Shown here piece by piece: positions 8,373-18,038 of a stretch of DNA of 64,000 nt; the first letter of the stretch is position 1; each line of letters opens with the position of its first letter. The DNA comes from Pyropia yezoensis (taxonomy: Eukaryota > Rhodophyta > Bangiophyceae > Bangiales > Bangiaceae). The DNA lies in contig CM020620.1 of the NCBI GenBank assembly GCA_009829735.1, forward strand, positions 12,273,420 through 12,337,419. The letters are read 5' to 3'. The position numbers and the translations under genes were made by a program. Below the pieces are notes generated by a model that worked only from the letters and a program-made list of their open reading frames with translations, was not told the origin of the DNA and did no database searches.

Positions 8373-9387
8373 CACCAACGACCTCCAGCTTGAGGAGGAG
8401 GAGGTGATGCAGGAGGACGTTCCCGTCGCTGCCTCCGCTGCCGAGTGCTTCCTCGCCAGCTCGTCGGAGGACGACGAGGGTCGGGTGACCGTCCGCGTGT
8501 CGGCGGCGAACCCGCCGGGCGGACTGTCGTCCGTTTGCAGCGGCACGTCGGCGCCGTGGGGGGGCGGTCAACCGCGTGTGGCGGCTCCTCTTCCTACTCT
8601 TCCGGCGGCCTGGATGGGGCCTGTTGCCGGTGCCGGCGCGTCGCTTCCTCAAGATGGTGCAGCTGCTGCCGCTGATGGCCGTGGCGGCGCCCCGGCCGTG
8701 ACGGCGGGTCAAGATTGTGCGGGTACCCGCCCGGTTGGTGGTATGGCCGCGGGGGCGGTTGAAGGGTCTACCCCATCCGTCTCCGTTGTGCCCTCGTCGG
8801 GCCGGGGTGGTGACGATGCACTTCCTGCGGTGCCGCGGGCGACTGTCGGTCAAGACGTGTCTTCCCCGATGGCGGTGGACTCCGGGAGCTACTCCGGGCG
8901 GGCGCCCGCCCTGCTTCTTCCTCCTCGCCCCCGTGCGCCTGCGGCGCCGGCCCATCTGCCGGTAGGGCTTCCCCCGGCGCCGCCGATTCTTTCAAGGCCC
9001 GCCCGGGTTGCCCCGTTCGGTGGCGGTGTCGCCTTGGTGGCGGGCCACCCCCCTATGTCGGTTTCCGACTTGGTGGCTCGGGTTCGAGGCCTTACCGTGC
9101 AAGAGCCTATGGACTCTGCAGGCCGGATGCGGGTGGACTTCCACCCGCCGAACCACCGTGGAGGTTCCTCCCGTCGCGTCAAGCTGGACTCGTGTTGGGA
9201 GCAGGAGTTGGCGCGGCTGGTCAACCAGCCGAATGCGGTCCGTGTGGAGCATGATTGGATACTGAGTCAGCCGGAGGACCGGCATGCCCAGCTCTGGCGC
9301 ACCCGGGTCGGGCTGGTTGCGGTCTTCCTCAACCCCGCGATCGGGCCGATCCGACTTGGTTGCTCCCGCGTTGCCGCGGGACGTTGA
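8347..9387 (+). CDS. Unknown ORF in hairpin-rich locus, split by the retrotransposon
   Basis: The frame is open further upstream, but the ATG at 8347 is the likely start because upstream codons translate hairpin DNA. The 346-codon product begins MSDPRVPGG, followed by an acidic stretch (LEEEEVMQED), a long Ala/Gly/Pro-rich middle, and a better folded-looking C-terminal part from about 9060 (SDLVARVRGL, RVDFHPPNHRGG, SCWEQELARLV). No family recognised; it could be a gag-like or capsid-like protein of another element. The frame ends at 9385-9387, but the +1 frame is open from at least 9284 across the insertion point. If the retroelement and one TSD copy are ignored, that frame continues from 25151 to a TAG at 25292-25294. 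This suggests a longer protein with a frame change near the hairpin at 9364-9381, interrupted by the insertion. Confidence 0.45.
   Translation: MSDPRVPGGTNDLQLEEEEVMQEDVPVAASAAECFLASSSEDDEGRVTVRVSAANPPGGLSSVCSGTSAPWGGGQPRVAAPLPTLPAAWMGPVAGAGASLPQDGAAAAADGRGGAPAVTAGQDCAGTRPVGGMAAGAVEGSTPSVSVVPSSGRGGDDALPAVPRATVGQDVSSPMAVDSGSYSGRAPALLLPPRPRAPAAPAHLPVGLPPAPPILSRPARVAPFGGGVALVAGHPPMSVSDLVARVRGLTVQEPMDSAGRMRVDFHPPNHRGGSSRRVKLDSCWEQELARLVNQPNAVRVEHDWILSQPEDRHAQLWRTRVGLVAVFLNPAIGPIRLGCSRVAAGR
8719..8911. repeat. Perfect palindromes inside the ORF
   Basis: GCGGGTACCCGC occupies 8719-8730 and a 16-bp perfect palindrome GGGCGGGCGCCCGCCC occupies 8896-8911. The hairpin density of the upstream cluster therefore continues, more thinly, within the coding frame. 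Confidence 0.75.
9364..9381. repeat. Stem-loop at the putative frame change
   Basis: Arms TCCCGCG and CGCGGGA (7 bp, perfect) with loop TTGC. It lies just before the TGA at 9385-9387 that ends the main frame and inside the window where the +1 frame is also open. Confidence 0.7.
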
Positions 9388-9416
9388 CTACCCGGCTAGT
9401 GCTCGGGGAGTTGCGG

Positions 9417-9421
9417 CCTCG
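9417..9421. repeat. Target-site duplication, left copy
   Basis: CCTCG immediately precedes the left LTR and recurs at 25146-25150 immediately after the right LTR. Five bases is the usual duplication length for Ty3/Gypsy integration. Confidence 0.92.
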
Positions 9422-9993
9422 TGTAGCATCCCTGGCCCCGACTTGGCGCCGACCCGGGACTGCAACCAGAGGGCACCAGGTGCCAGAACACGCCCGCCGT
9501 GTGGCGATGGTTGGCGGCCGTGGCCCGTGCCCGGCACTGGGATGCGGTGGACTACGCTATCCACACGCGAGAGAGGGATTTCTGATGTGTTTTTGCATAT
9601 TTGTGAGGGACTTGATTTGAGAGAATTTGAGTGTGAGATTAGTGAGTGGGAATAGAATTAGTAGTGATAGTGGCCCCCGACCTGACGAGGTTAGACTCGG
9701 GTCGGGGCCACTCGGGGTTATGGGGGGGCTACCGGGCCAACGTGCCGGGGTTCCCCCAGATGCACGTTAAGAGGGACAGCGAGGCGCCCTCGGCCCGCGC
9801 CCTCAGGGAAAAAGACAACTGCGCGTTTGCTTTCCTCTTCCCCGTGTGCACTACCGTGCGTATCTGTTTGCCCTGCAAGCAGGCACGTGAGGCAACAGGC
9901 ATACCATTCTCGTAGTTCCCCTTTCTGCGTTACCTGTCCCTTTCCCCCGAGGGATATTGACACGTGTCTGAGAGGATCGAGTTTTATACCACA
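9422..9993 (+). repeat. Left (5') LTR
   Basis: 572 bp, starting TGTAG and ending CCACA, matching 24574-25145. It includes a GC-rich stem-loop at 9670-9711 (12 bp with one bulged C), which would form in the transcript if it lies in the R region. No confident TATA box or poly(A) signal was assigned. Confidence 0.93.
9670..9711 (+). promoter_or_regulatory. LTR stem-loop
   Basis: The arm beginning at 9670 (GTGGCCCC, bulged C, GACC) pairs with the arm ending at 9711, enclosing a loop of about 16 nt. The identical structure is at 24822-24863 in the right LTR. A role in RNA processing or packaging is inference. Confidence 0.6.
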
Positions 9994-9997
9994 TATT

Positions 9998-10015
9998 TGG
10001 TGGAGCAGCAGGGGA
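9998..10015 (+). other. Primer-binding site (tRNA complement)
   Basis: TGGTGGAGCAGCAGGGGA starts four bases after the left LTR. TGG is the complement of the universal tRNA CCA end, as expected for minus-strand priming. The tRNA identity cannot be fixed without the organism's tRNA set. Confidence 0.7.
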
Positions 10016-10202
10016 TTGGAGTGTTTGAGAAGAGACATTTGGGAGCAGCGGTTGCGTTGTTCCTATTCTGTCTTTTTCTGTGGTTTGGGAATTATTTGCA
10101 CCCGTTCACGGGAACCCCATTCCTGGCTCTCCAACCCCTCTCTTGTGGTCTTGCGATCTTTGGACACGCAGGTAACTGGACTGTGGCTGTCAAGAGACCA
10201 AC

Positions 10203-11963
10203 ATGGCTACCCTCCCTGGCACGACGGTGCCCGAAGGGGTAGACCCCGCGTCCCTTGACGCATCCCTGGTCACCGCGGGGGACGGTGCCCAACCCGGCGT
10301 TCTCCCTACGGGTGAAGCAGACCTGGGCGTGACATCCGGTAGTGGACTGGAGTCTACAGGCGGCCAAGTACCCCCTGCTCCCGTTCCTCCGGCTGTTCCT
10401 CCTGTGGGAGCCACCCCGGGGTCAACGGCGTTTGAGTCCGCTCGCAGCAGACGTCTCCCTCCTGTCGGTTCTACTCTTCAACCTCCAGGGATAGCCCCTG
10501 GTGTGTTTACTCCTGGACCCACACATGGCAGCTGGGTGTATACACCTCTTCCTGTGGGCACTAGCAGTGCCAGAGGCACCGCTATGACTGGTTCTACGGG
10601 TCTTCCTGAGACTTCGACTCCTGGGACCGGCCAAGCTTTTCCTCCCCTTGCGTCCTATGGGGCGGGGAGTTCCAAGACCGGTGACCGGAGCAGCCGTAGG
10701 CGTCGGCGTCGTCGCCGTCGCTCTAGCACCAGCGAGACCAGTTCCTCCAGCTCTGAGGAGGGATATGACTGGGATGCATCTCCCGGTCCTACCCGGCGCA
10801 GGCTAGTCGAGTTCGACTTCCCTGCCCACCAAGTGGGAGATGCCACCCTGAACAAGGTCACGTATTGGGGTAACTACCGGCTGGAGAACCAAGACCAAGG
10901 TTACACCCGGAAGATGGCCAAGAAGATGGCATCCCTGAACCGGCGAATGCAGCCGAGCTTTGGGGGACATCCTAAGTTTTCCGGGAAGAGACCGGCGCTT
11001 ATCTTTGCCTTCCTGCGCCGGTTTGTCAAGGCATGCAATGACAACGATGTGTCCGAGGGCAAGGCTCTCTATCTCCTGGTTAACTTCATGACCGGAGAAG
11101 CGGAACAGCGGTTTGCACAGGTTCTACCAGACTCTGCCGGGCACATTGTTGGACGTACCGTCGCGAGTTATCCGGAGGCGGTCAACTGGCTCCTGTCCAA
11201 CTACGCAGACGCGGACTCCCTGCGTAAGGCAGTCGGTAGGCTGAACCGGGCAACCATGGAGAGACAAGAGACTCCAGAGGCGTTCGCCCGTCGTGTCCGG
11301 GAGATGAGCGATGCTTGTGGCAACGTTTACCCTGAGGACAGGCTCAAGATGATCTTCTCGGAGGGGCTTCCTGAATATCTTCAAGTGGATGCGGAGAACT
11401 ACAACCAGGAACATCAAGAACATACCTTCCAGCAGTTGATGGCCTATACCCAGGGCAAGCACCGGCAAGCCAAGGCCCTCCAGGCTCCTATGGTATCAAC
11501 CCCCAAGCCGTTGTCGCGAGTTCGTCCCGGACCCGACAAGTATAAGGGAGGTGATAACCCTGTACCGGTACTCGCAGTTGGCGAGGCCTCACCCATGGAG
11601 TCAAGGGACAAGTGGGGCGGCTTCGTTTCTAAGGAGCAACCTTCCCTGGTCGCCCCCAAGCAGATCAGGAACCAGCGGTTCCGGTCTTGCTGGCTGTGCC
11701 AGAAGGAGGATCATATGTCCTACCAGTGCCCGACCATTCCCGAGGATCTCCAGGAGAAACTCAAGCGTCAAGGACTGGTGTTTGCAAAGGCGGTCAACTG
11801 GGCTGACCGGCGGGCACCCTCCAAGATGGACAAGGCACAGGTACATGCCATCCGAGTGGCAACCTTACAGAGCATCACGGAGGCTCTGGCAAGGGAAGCT
11901 CCTACGGACTTTGACCTGGAGACCGAAACCTCTAAGGACTCCTCGGAGCCGGGAAACGAGTAG
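10203..11963 (+). CDS. gag: Gag polyprotein, copy 1
   Basis: A 586-aa structural protein of the retrotransposon, starting at an ATG about 210 bp downstream of the LTR. Residues 1-160 are Pro/Thr/Gly-rich. Residues about 163-174 are a run of arginines followed by a serine-rich acidic patch. Residues about 255-420 form an alpha-helical capsid-like domain of the retrotransposon-gag type (FLRRFVKACN, MTGEAEQRF, RVREMSD). A single CCHC zinc knuckle, CX2CX4HX4C, sits at Cys496, Cys499, His504, Cys509 and would bind the element's RNA. The C-terminal 28 nt overlap the pol frame and carry the slippery heptamer. Copy 1 is intact; the second copy at 17038-18038 is broken by indels. Confidence 0.93.
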   Translation: MATLPGTTVPEGVDPASLDASLVTAGDGAQPGVLPTGEADLGVTSGSGLESTGGQVPPAPVPPAVPPVGATPGSTAFESARSRRLPPVGSTLQPPGIAPGVFTPGPTHGSWVYTPLPVGTSSARGTAMTGSTGLPETSTPGTGQAFPPLASYGAGSSKTGDRSSRRRRRRRRRSSTSETSSSSSEEGYDWDASPGPTRRRLVEFDFPAHQVGDATLNKVTYWGNYRLENQDQGYTRKMAKKMASLNRRMQPSFGGHPKFSGKRPALIFAFLRRFVKACNDNDVSEGKALYLLVNFMTGEAEQRFAQVLPDSAGHIVGRTVASYPEAVNWLLSNYADADSLRKAVGRLNRATMERQETPEAFARRVREMSDACGNVYPEDRLKMIFSEGLPEYLQVDAENYNQEHQEHTFQQLMAYTQGKHRQAKALQAPMVSTPKPLSRVRPGPDKYKGGDNPVPVLAVGEASPMESRDKWGGFVSKEQPSLVAPKQIRNQRFRSCWLCQKEDHMSYQCPTIPEDLQEKLKRQGLVFAKAVNWADRRAPSKMDKAQVHAIRVATLQSITEALAREAPTDFDLETETSKDSSEPGNE

Positions 11964-14900
11964 GGCAGGCGCTCTCCCCAAGTGTCTTCCCGAATCTCCA
12001 ACGGCAGGGTACTTCTACCTGTTCTCCCCTTGCGTGCCGGGAGAAAGGACGGCAGTTACCTGCTCAACCGGTAGCCGCCTGGACACCCTGTTTGTTCAAG
12101 GGGACCTTGCTCGTCCTGCGTAAGGAAAACCTCAAGATTAATGCTCGTATGCGTGTGGGGGATAGCCTCCCCCAAGCTGTTACGCCGGTGGTCGACACGG
12201 GAGCCGGACCAAGCGTCATCACTGAGAACCTGTTACCTCCGGGCTGGCGTCGACATGCCTGGAGAGCGCCTACCAAGACCCGGATTGTAGACGCATCAGG
12301 TCAAACCCTACGACCGCTTGGCCGTCTTCCCGTCGCCATCTATGTCAACAATGAACCAATGCTTTTTCCCTTTCTAGTAGTCAAGACCTTATCAGTCCCC
12401 CTCATCCTAGGCTGGGACTTCCAGAAGCAGCATGTCAAGAGCATCCTACCCGGAGAAGGAAAGGTGCAGTTCAACCATGGGTTTGTGTCACCAGTGCTGG
12501 AGCACCTGGACACCAAGGTTCGTGTGGCCAAGAACCAGAAGGAACGCATCCCACCCTCTACCTTGACCCTTATCAAACCGGTGCTCCTACCTCCTCGCTC
12601 GGAGACCAAGGTTCAAGTCACGACCCGGACTGCAGGTCAATGCCTGATCTACGGACGCAAGGAATTTCTGGCGAAACACCGATTATACCTAGCCCACGGA
12701 CACCACAAGAAGGTGGAGAGGCACACCCCGTTCTCGGTGCTGATCGTCAACGTGAGCCGGAAGCCAATAACCCTCGCCAAGGGCACTCGAGTTGGTACAG
12801 CAGAGCCTTACCGGGGGTCCGCCCGCGCTATGAGCAAGGAAGACCTCTTCAACCTGCAACAAGAGCTGGCATCCAACTTGACGGCCTTAGACGTACCTCC
12901 GGAACAAGAGCAGGCTGGCCGTACTACTCCGAAGCCCGAACAAGCACCGCCCGGGATGCCGAAGGTCAACCAAGAAAACGTCCCTCCCGACTTGAAGGAG
13001 GCACTGGAGAAGCTTCTCCAGGAATATCGGCACCTGTGGTCCGGAGAGCTGGGCAAGATGGACGCCACCCTACACCGGATTCAACTCAAGCCAGATGCCA
13101 AACCAGTGCACATGCAACCATACCGGGCTGGACCTCATCGCCGGGATGAGATTGAGAAGCAGGTTAACAAGATGCTCAAGATGGATGTTATCGAGCCGTC
13201 TGATGGCGAGTGGGCTTTCCCGGTGGTAGTCGTCCCGAAACCTGGCGGTCACTTCCGTTTCTGCGTTGACTACAGACGCCTGAACGAGATGACAGTCAAG
13301 GATGTATACCCGATACCCCGGATGGATGATTGCCTCGACTTTCTTGGTGATGCCACCCTCTTCTCGACGCTGGATTGTAATGCCGGTTACTGGCAGATCC
13401 CTCTGGCTGACGAGGACAAGGACAAGACTACCTTCACGTGCCACATGGGACTGTTCCGGTGCAAGCGTCTCCCTTTTGGTCTCACTAATGCTCCGGCAAC
13501 CTTCCAGAGAGCCATCGACATCATCCTGTCGGGGCTAAGGTGGAGAACATGTTTGGTCTACCTGGACGACATCATCGTTTTCTCCCAGACCCCAGCGGAA
13601 CACCTGGAGCACCTTCGAGAGGTCCTGGCCCTCCTGTCCAAGGCTGGAGTTACCCTCAAGGCCGAGAAGTGCCACCTGTTTGAGACTGAGGTGGAGTACC
13701 TGGGGCACGTGCTGAGTCCGGGGGAGCTCCGAGTCAACGAGAAGAACATCAAGGCCCTCCGGCATGCACGGCAACCTAAAACCCAGACGGAACTCAAGAG
13801 CTTCCTGGGTATGTGCAACGTCTACCGCCGGTTCGTACGAGACTACGCTCTGATTGCCCGGCCCTTGACCAAGCTTACTAGCAAGAAGCTTCCAGCACAA
13901 CTCCCGGTGTTCGACGAGAAGCAGACAGCAGCCTTCGAAGAGCTCAAGAAGCGCCTGACCACCACTCCAGTACTGGCGTTACCCAAGCGGGAGGGTCAGT
14001 TTGTTCTGGAGACTGACGCCTGTGGCGTCCAGGTGGGGTGCTCACTACTCCAGCAGCAACCTGATGGGCACTTCCTCCCGATAGGCTACTACAGTCGCGT
14101 CTTGACTCCAGCCGAGAAGAACTATTCCACGACCGAGCGCGAGTGCTTGGCGGTCGTCTGGGCTTGCTTCCTGTTACGTCCATATCTTGAAGGACAAGAG
14201 TTCCTCATCCGGACGGACCACGCCAGTCTAAGGTGGCTGCTATGCATGGACAGCAGTCAAGGAAGGGTCGCCCGGTGGCGCCTACGCCTTTCGGAGTTCA
14301 AGTACAAGGTGTGCACCAGAGCAGGGAGGGAGCACCACTGCGCCGACACCATGTCCAGGCTGGAGACTCCTGCAGCCGATACCGGTCCTATCCCGGAGGA
14401 AATACCTTGCTTCATCCTCCCGAATGTCGGACGTGGCTGGCACGCTCCCCTGTACGAGACACCTGACGCTCATCAACCGGTACCCATTCACCGGATGCTG
14501 GAGGCACAACTGACGGACCCTCAATGCTTGGAGCTTCGCCACCAAATGGACCTGAACCGGAACAGTCGCTTCTCCGAGTCTACAGACGGACTCCTGGTAC
14601 GGGTGTCACCCTTCGATGGAGCAACTCAAGTTTACGTACCCCGGAGCCTACGGACTGACATCCTACGCCTGGAGCACTTGTCTCCCCAGGCCGGACATCC
14701 TGGTATCAATCGGATGTATGCTTCCATGAGACGACATTATTACTGGGAAACCATGGCCAGTGACGTCCATAAGTGCCTGGAGGCTTGTATTTCTTGTGCA
14801 AGGAACCGGTTGTCCCAGAGGAAGAAGACTTCTAAGCTACGCCTATTCCCTGCGGCGGAGCCCTTTGCAAGCTTAAGCATGGACATCCTGGGGCCCCTAC

Positions 14901-15853
14901 CTGAGACCTCCAGTGGCAACATATACCTGCTCATCATTTGTGACCGGTTCTCCAAGTTCACTCGAGCAATCCCGTTGAGAACCATCACGGCTCTGGATGT
15001 CACGTCGGCCTTCTGCGAGTACTGGATAGCTGCCTACGGCCCTCCAGACTCCGTCTTAACCGACAACGGTCCCCAGTTTGCATCCCTGTTCTTCCAAGGA
15101 GTCTGTGACCTGATGGGCATCAAGAACTTGTACACCACGACGTACCACCCTCAAACGAACGGCCAGGTGGAACGATTCAACCGGACCCTAGTGGACATGC
15201 TACGGCACTACGTGGAGGAGCACCAAGAAGACTGGGACGAGCTCCTGGCTGTCCTCACTCTAGCCTACAACTCCCGAGTTCACCGGACAACGGGAGTCGC
15301 TCCACTCGACTTTGTCACCCCGAGGCGGCTGACCAACTTCTCCCTGGAAAGAATACCGGATGGTCTCCAGCCTGCACTGAAGTCAGGTCCCAAGGCAAAG
15401 GATGAGTTCCTGGAACAACTAAAGCTCCTGCTCCCAAGAGTCAAGGAGTCAATCTCAAAGACCCAGGAGCGATACAAGCGGGACTATGACAAGGGTGTCC
15501 GGGAAAAGAACAAGGAACTGGGTGGTGGCGACTGGGTTTTTGTGGACAACCATAGCAAGACCCGGGGGAAGCTGGACTCTAAGACGGATGGACCTTATGA
15601 GATTCTCAATACGGATGGCTGGACCTTCCTTCTAGACGTGGATGGCTCTCCGTACCGGGTGAGCAGCGACCATGTCACCCGAGCTCCACCGCCAAGCCAA
15701 CGGGACTTGACCCGGCGTAAGCGGACTGCGATACCCTGGCTATCCCAAGAAGAAGGTCGGGAATTTGTCTACGTCAAGTTTTGTCGACCATGCCTGGAGA
15801 GATGGACGCCTGTACCTGCGAGTACGCTGGTTCGGTTTCAACCCGGCAGATGA
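11936..15853 (+). CDS. pol: Pol polyprotein, copy 1 (protease, RT, RNase H, integrase)
   Basis: The frame opens at 11936 after a TAA and is entered by -1 shift from gag; no good ATG precedes the protease. Numbering from the codon at 12092: an aspartic protease with DTGAGPS at 35-41; reverse transcriptase with LDCNAGYWQIPL, LPFGLTNAPATFQ and catalytic YLDD at 490-493; Ty3-type RNase H with Asp642 in LETDACG; integrase zinc finger His862, His869, Cys899, Cys902; and catalytic Asp931, Asp991, Glu1027, with a 35-residue D-to-E spacing typical of retroelement integrases. The frame ends prematurely at 15853 because the copy has one extra T in a run near 15778-15781 relative to the duplicate. The chromodomain then lies in another frame. 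That base is probably a sequencing error. Confidence 0.93.
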   Translation, partial: GLLGAGKRVGQALSPSVFPNLQRQGTSTCSPLACREKGRQLPAQPVAAWTPCLFKGTLLVLRKENLKINARMRVGDSLPQAVTPVVDTGAGPSVITENLLPPGWRRHAWRAPTKTRIVDASGQTLRPLGRLPVAIYVNNEPMLFPFLVVKTLSVPLILGWDFQKQHVKSILPGEGKVQFNHGFVSPVLEHLDTKVRVAKNQKERIPPSTLTLIKPVLLPPRSETKVQVTTRTAGQCLIYGRKEFLAKHRLYLAHGHHKKVERHTPFSVLIVNVSRKPITLAKGTRVGTAEPYRGSARAMSKEDLFNLQQELASNLTALDVPPEQEQAGRTTPKPEQAPPGMPKVNQENVPPDLKEALEKLLQEYRHLWSGELGKMDATLHRIQLKPDAKPVHMQPYRAGPHRRDEIEKQVNKMLKMDVIEPSDGEWAFPVVVVPKPGGHFRFCVDYRRLNEMTVKDVYPIPRMDDCLDFLGDATLFSTLDCNAGYWQIPLADEDKDKTTFTCHMGLFRCKRLPFGLTNAPATFQRAIDIILSGLRWRTCLVYLDDIIVFSQTPAEHLEHLREVLALLSKAGVTLKAEKCHLFETEVEYLGHVLSPGELRVNEKNIKALRHARQPKTQTELKSFLGMCNVYRRFVRDYALIARPLTKLTSKKLPAQLPVFDEKQTAAFEELKKRLTTTPVLALPKREGQFVLETDACGVQVGCSLLQQQPDGHFLPIGYYSRVLTPAEKNYSTTERECLAVVWACFLLRPYLEGQEFLIRTDHASLRWLLCMDSSQGRVARWRLRLSEFKYKVCTRAGREHHCADTMSRLETPAADTGPIPEEIPCFILPNVGRGWHAPLYETPDAHQPVPIHRMLEAQLTDPQCLELRHQMDLNRNSRFSESTDGLLVRVSPFDGATQVYVPRSLRTDILRLEHLSPQAGHPGINRMYASMRRHYYWETMASDVHKCLEACISCARNRLSQRKKTSKLRLFPAAEPFASLSMDILGPLPETSSGNIYLLIICDRFSKFTRAIPLRTITALDVTSAFCEYWIAAYGPPDSVLTDNGPQFASLFFQGVCDLMGIKNLYTTTYHPQTNGQVERFNRTLVDMLRHYVEEHQEDWDELLAVLTLAYNSRVHRTTGVAPLDFVTPRRLTNFSLERIPDGLQPALKSGPKAKDEFLEQLKLLLPRVKESISKTQERYKRDYDKGVREKNKELGGGDWVFVDNHSKTRGKLDSKTDGPYEILNTDGWTFLLDVDGSPYRVSSDHVTRAPPPSQRDLTRRKRTAIPWLSQEEGREFVYVKFCRPCLERWTPVPASTLVRFQPGR
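11951..11957 (+). promoter_or_regulatory. -1 ribosomal frameshift slippery site, gag-pol
   Basis: G-GGA-AAC in the gag phase fits the canonical X-XXY-YYZ heptamer. It lies one codon before the gag TAG (11961-11963), and the pol frame, open from 11936, is exactly the -1 frame. A tandem slip there reads through into the protease without a stop. The same heptamer is at 18026-18032 in the duplicate. Downstream, TCTCCC (11973-11978) could pair with GGGAGA (12039-12044), but folding was not computed. Confidence 0.78.
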
Positions 15854-16052
15854 TACCTGGGAACCCTCAAACCGGCTACCCATCGCGGACGTCTGTGCCT
15901 ACACGCGACGGAACGGGATTGAGGGCACTCCCGTGGCCAGAGCCGGCAAGATTCTGGAGTCGGACACGGAGGAGGACCAAGAGGACGGGGCCAACCAAGA
16001 CCCTCGGGACGAGACGAGCTCACCCGCAACGGATGCGGAACAAGAGGATTGA
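15780..16052 (+). pseudogene. Out-of-frame chromodomain end of pol, copy 1
   Basis: The C-terminal part of the integrase region, displaced by the extra T upstream. It encodes FVDHAWRDGRLYLRVRWFGF and DDTWEP, a chromodomain signature, followed by an acidic tail. The identical segment is in frame in copy 2. Chromodomains of chromoviruses direct integration to modified histones. Confidence 0.85.
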
Positions 16053-16197
16053 GAAGAAGGGAACGGGTATATCAAGGAGAACACGCAATGCAAGCATGGA
16101 GCAATCAAGGAAAACAAGCATCCGCTCGAGCAACCCTTCTCTCCGCCTCTTCCCTCCTCGCTTCTCCCAAGACCCTCACCCTCCTTGCATCCAACTA

Positions 16198-16537
16198 CTA
16201 CTCCCGGCGCGGACGCTGAGCCGCGGGAGTGTCCTCCGGCGTTGCCTCCGCGGTACGACGGGAACCGGAGGAAGACGGGATGACGTAGTGCGGTGGACGC
16301 GGCGCATCCCGGTATGACGCCATCGGAGTAGTACCAGTAGTTGCCGGTGGCTCCCGCTCATCCAGATATGTCCGTCGGCGCCGCTGGAAGCCCGTGAAGG
16401 TCTCTGACCACTGCTGGGCCAAGCCATGCCGCGTCAAAGTCGCCAGAAGTTCGCCAACCACCGGGTTGTTCGACATCTGACCGCTGTCCGCGCAAGCAAA
16501 CACCCGGTCGACCACGTCGTTCAAGACACTGGCGTAA
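16198..16537 (-). pseudogene. Antisense ORF, copy 1 fragment cut by gap
   Basis: The C-terminal 113 codons of the antisense protein (see 22270-24387), truncated by the run of N. By eye the sequence is the same as 22270-22609. Confidence 0.8.
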
Positions 16538-17037
16538 NNNNNNNNNNNNNNNNNNNNNNNNNNNNNNNNNNNNNNNNNNNNNNNNNNNNNNNNNNNNNNN
16601 NNNNNNNNNNNNNNNNNNNNNNNNNNNNNNNNNNNNNNNNNNNNNNNNNNNNNNNNNNNNNNNNNNNNNNNNNNNNNNNNNNNNNNNNNNNNNNNNNNNN
16701 NNNNNNNNNNNNNNNNNNNNNNNNNNNNNNNNNNNNNNNNNNNNNNNNNNNNNNNNNNNNNNNNNNNNNNNNNNNNNNNNNNNNNNNNNNNNNNNNNNNN
16801 NNNNNNNNNNNNNNNNNNNNNNNNNNNNNNNNNNNNNNNNNNNNNNNNNNNNNNNNNNNNNNNNNNNNNNNNNNNNNNNNNNNNNNNNNNNNNNNNNNNN
16901 NNNNNNNNNNNNNNNNNNNNNNNNNNNNNNNNNNNNNNNNNNNNNNNNNNNNNNNNNNNNNNNNNNNNNNNNNNNNNNNNNNNNNNNNNNNNNNNNNNNN
17001 NNNNNNNNNNNNNNNNNNNNNNNNNNNNNNNNNNNNN
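16538..17037. other. Assembly gap, 500 N
   Basis: Exactly 500 undetermined bases, a conventional placeholder length. The left flank ends in the antisense ORF; the right flank restarts mid-gag at the equivalent of 10964. ORFs drawn through it are meaningless. Confidence 0.98.
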
Positions 17038-18038
17038 GGGACATCCTAAGTTTTCCGGGAAGAGACCGGCGCTTATCTTTGCCTTCCTGCGCCGGTTTGT
17101 CAAGGCATGCAATGACAACGATGTGTCCGAGGGCAAGGCTCTCTATCTCCTGGTTAACTTCATGACCGGAGAAGCGGAACAGCGGTTTGCACAGGTTCTA
17201 CCAGACTCTGCCGGGCACATTGTTGGACGTACCGTCGCGAGTTATCCGGAGCGGTCAACTGGCTCCTGTCCAACTACGCAGACGCGGACTCCCTGCGTAA
17301 GGCAGTCGGTAGGCTGAACCGGGCAACCATGGAGAGACAAGAGACTCCAGAGGCGTTCGCCCCGTCGTGTCCGGGAGATGAGCGATGCTTTGTGCAACGT
17401 TTACCCTGAGGACAGGCTTCAAGATGATCTTCTCGGAGGGGCTTCCTGAATATCTTCAAGTGGATGCGGAGAACTACAACCAGGAACATCAAGAACATAC
17501 CTTCCAGCAGTTGATGGCCTATACCCAGGGCAAGCACCGGCAAGCCCAAGGCCCTCCAGGCTCCTATGGTATCAACCCCCAAGCCGTTGTCGCGAGTTCG
17601 TCCGGACCCGACAAGTATAAGGGAGGTGATAACCCTGTACCGGTACTCGCAGTTGGCGAGGCCTCACCCATGGAGTCAAGGGACAAGTGGGGCGGCTTCG
17701 TTTCTAAGGAGCAACCTTCCCTGGTCGCCCCCAAGCAGATCAGGAACCAGCGGTTCCGGTCTTGCTGGCTGTGCCAGAAGGAGGATCATATGTCCTACCA
17801 GTGCCCGACCATTCCCGAGGATCTCCAGGAGAAACTCAAGCGTCAAGGACTGGTGTTTGCAAAGGCGGTCAACTGGGCTGACCGGCGGGCACCCTCCAAG
17901 ATGGACAAGGCACAGGTACATGCCATCCGAGTGGCAACCTTACAGAGCATCACGGAGGCTCTGGCAAGGGAAGCTCCTACGGACTTTGACCTGGAGACCG
18001 AAACCTCTAAGGACTCCTCGGAGCCGGGAAACGAGTAG
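17038..18038 (+). pseudogene. gag: Gag, copy 2, 5'-truncated and frameshifted
   Basis: Begins inside the capsid domain at the gap edge. Single-base indels near 17250, 17360, 17387 and 17416 scramble the frame up to about 17420, after which the gag frame resumes through the CCHC knuckle to the TAG at 18036-18038. Its slippery heptamer is intact. Confidence 0.85.

Noticed and set aside
9284..9655. Plus-strand ORF crossing into the left LTR
   Set aside because: The part past 9421 is LTR sequence; only the part before the insertion is relevant to the split locus.
16198..17136. ORFs running through the N gap
   Set aside because: Translated from undetermined bases; only the known-sequence ends carry information.
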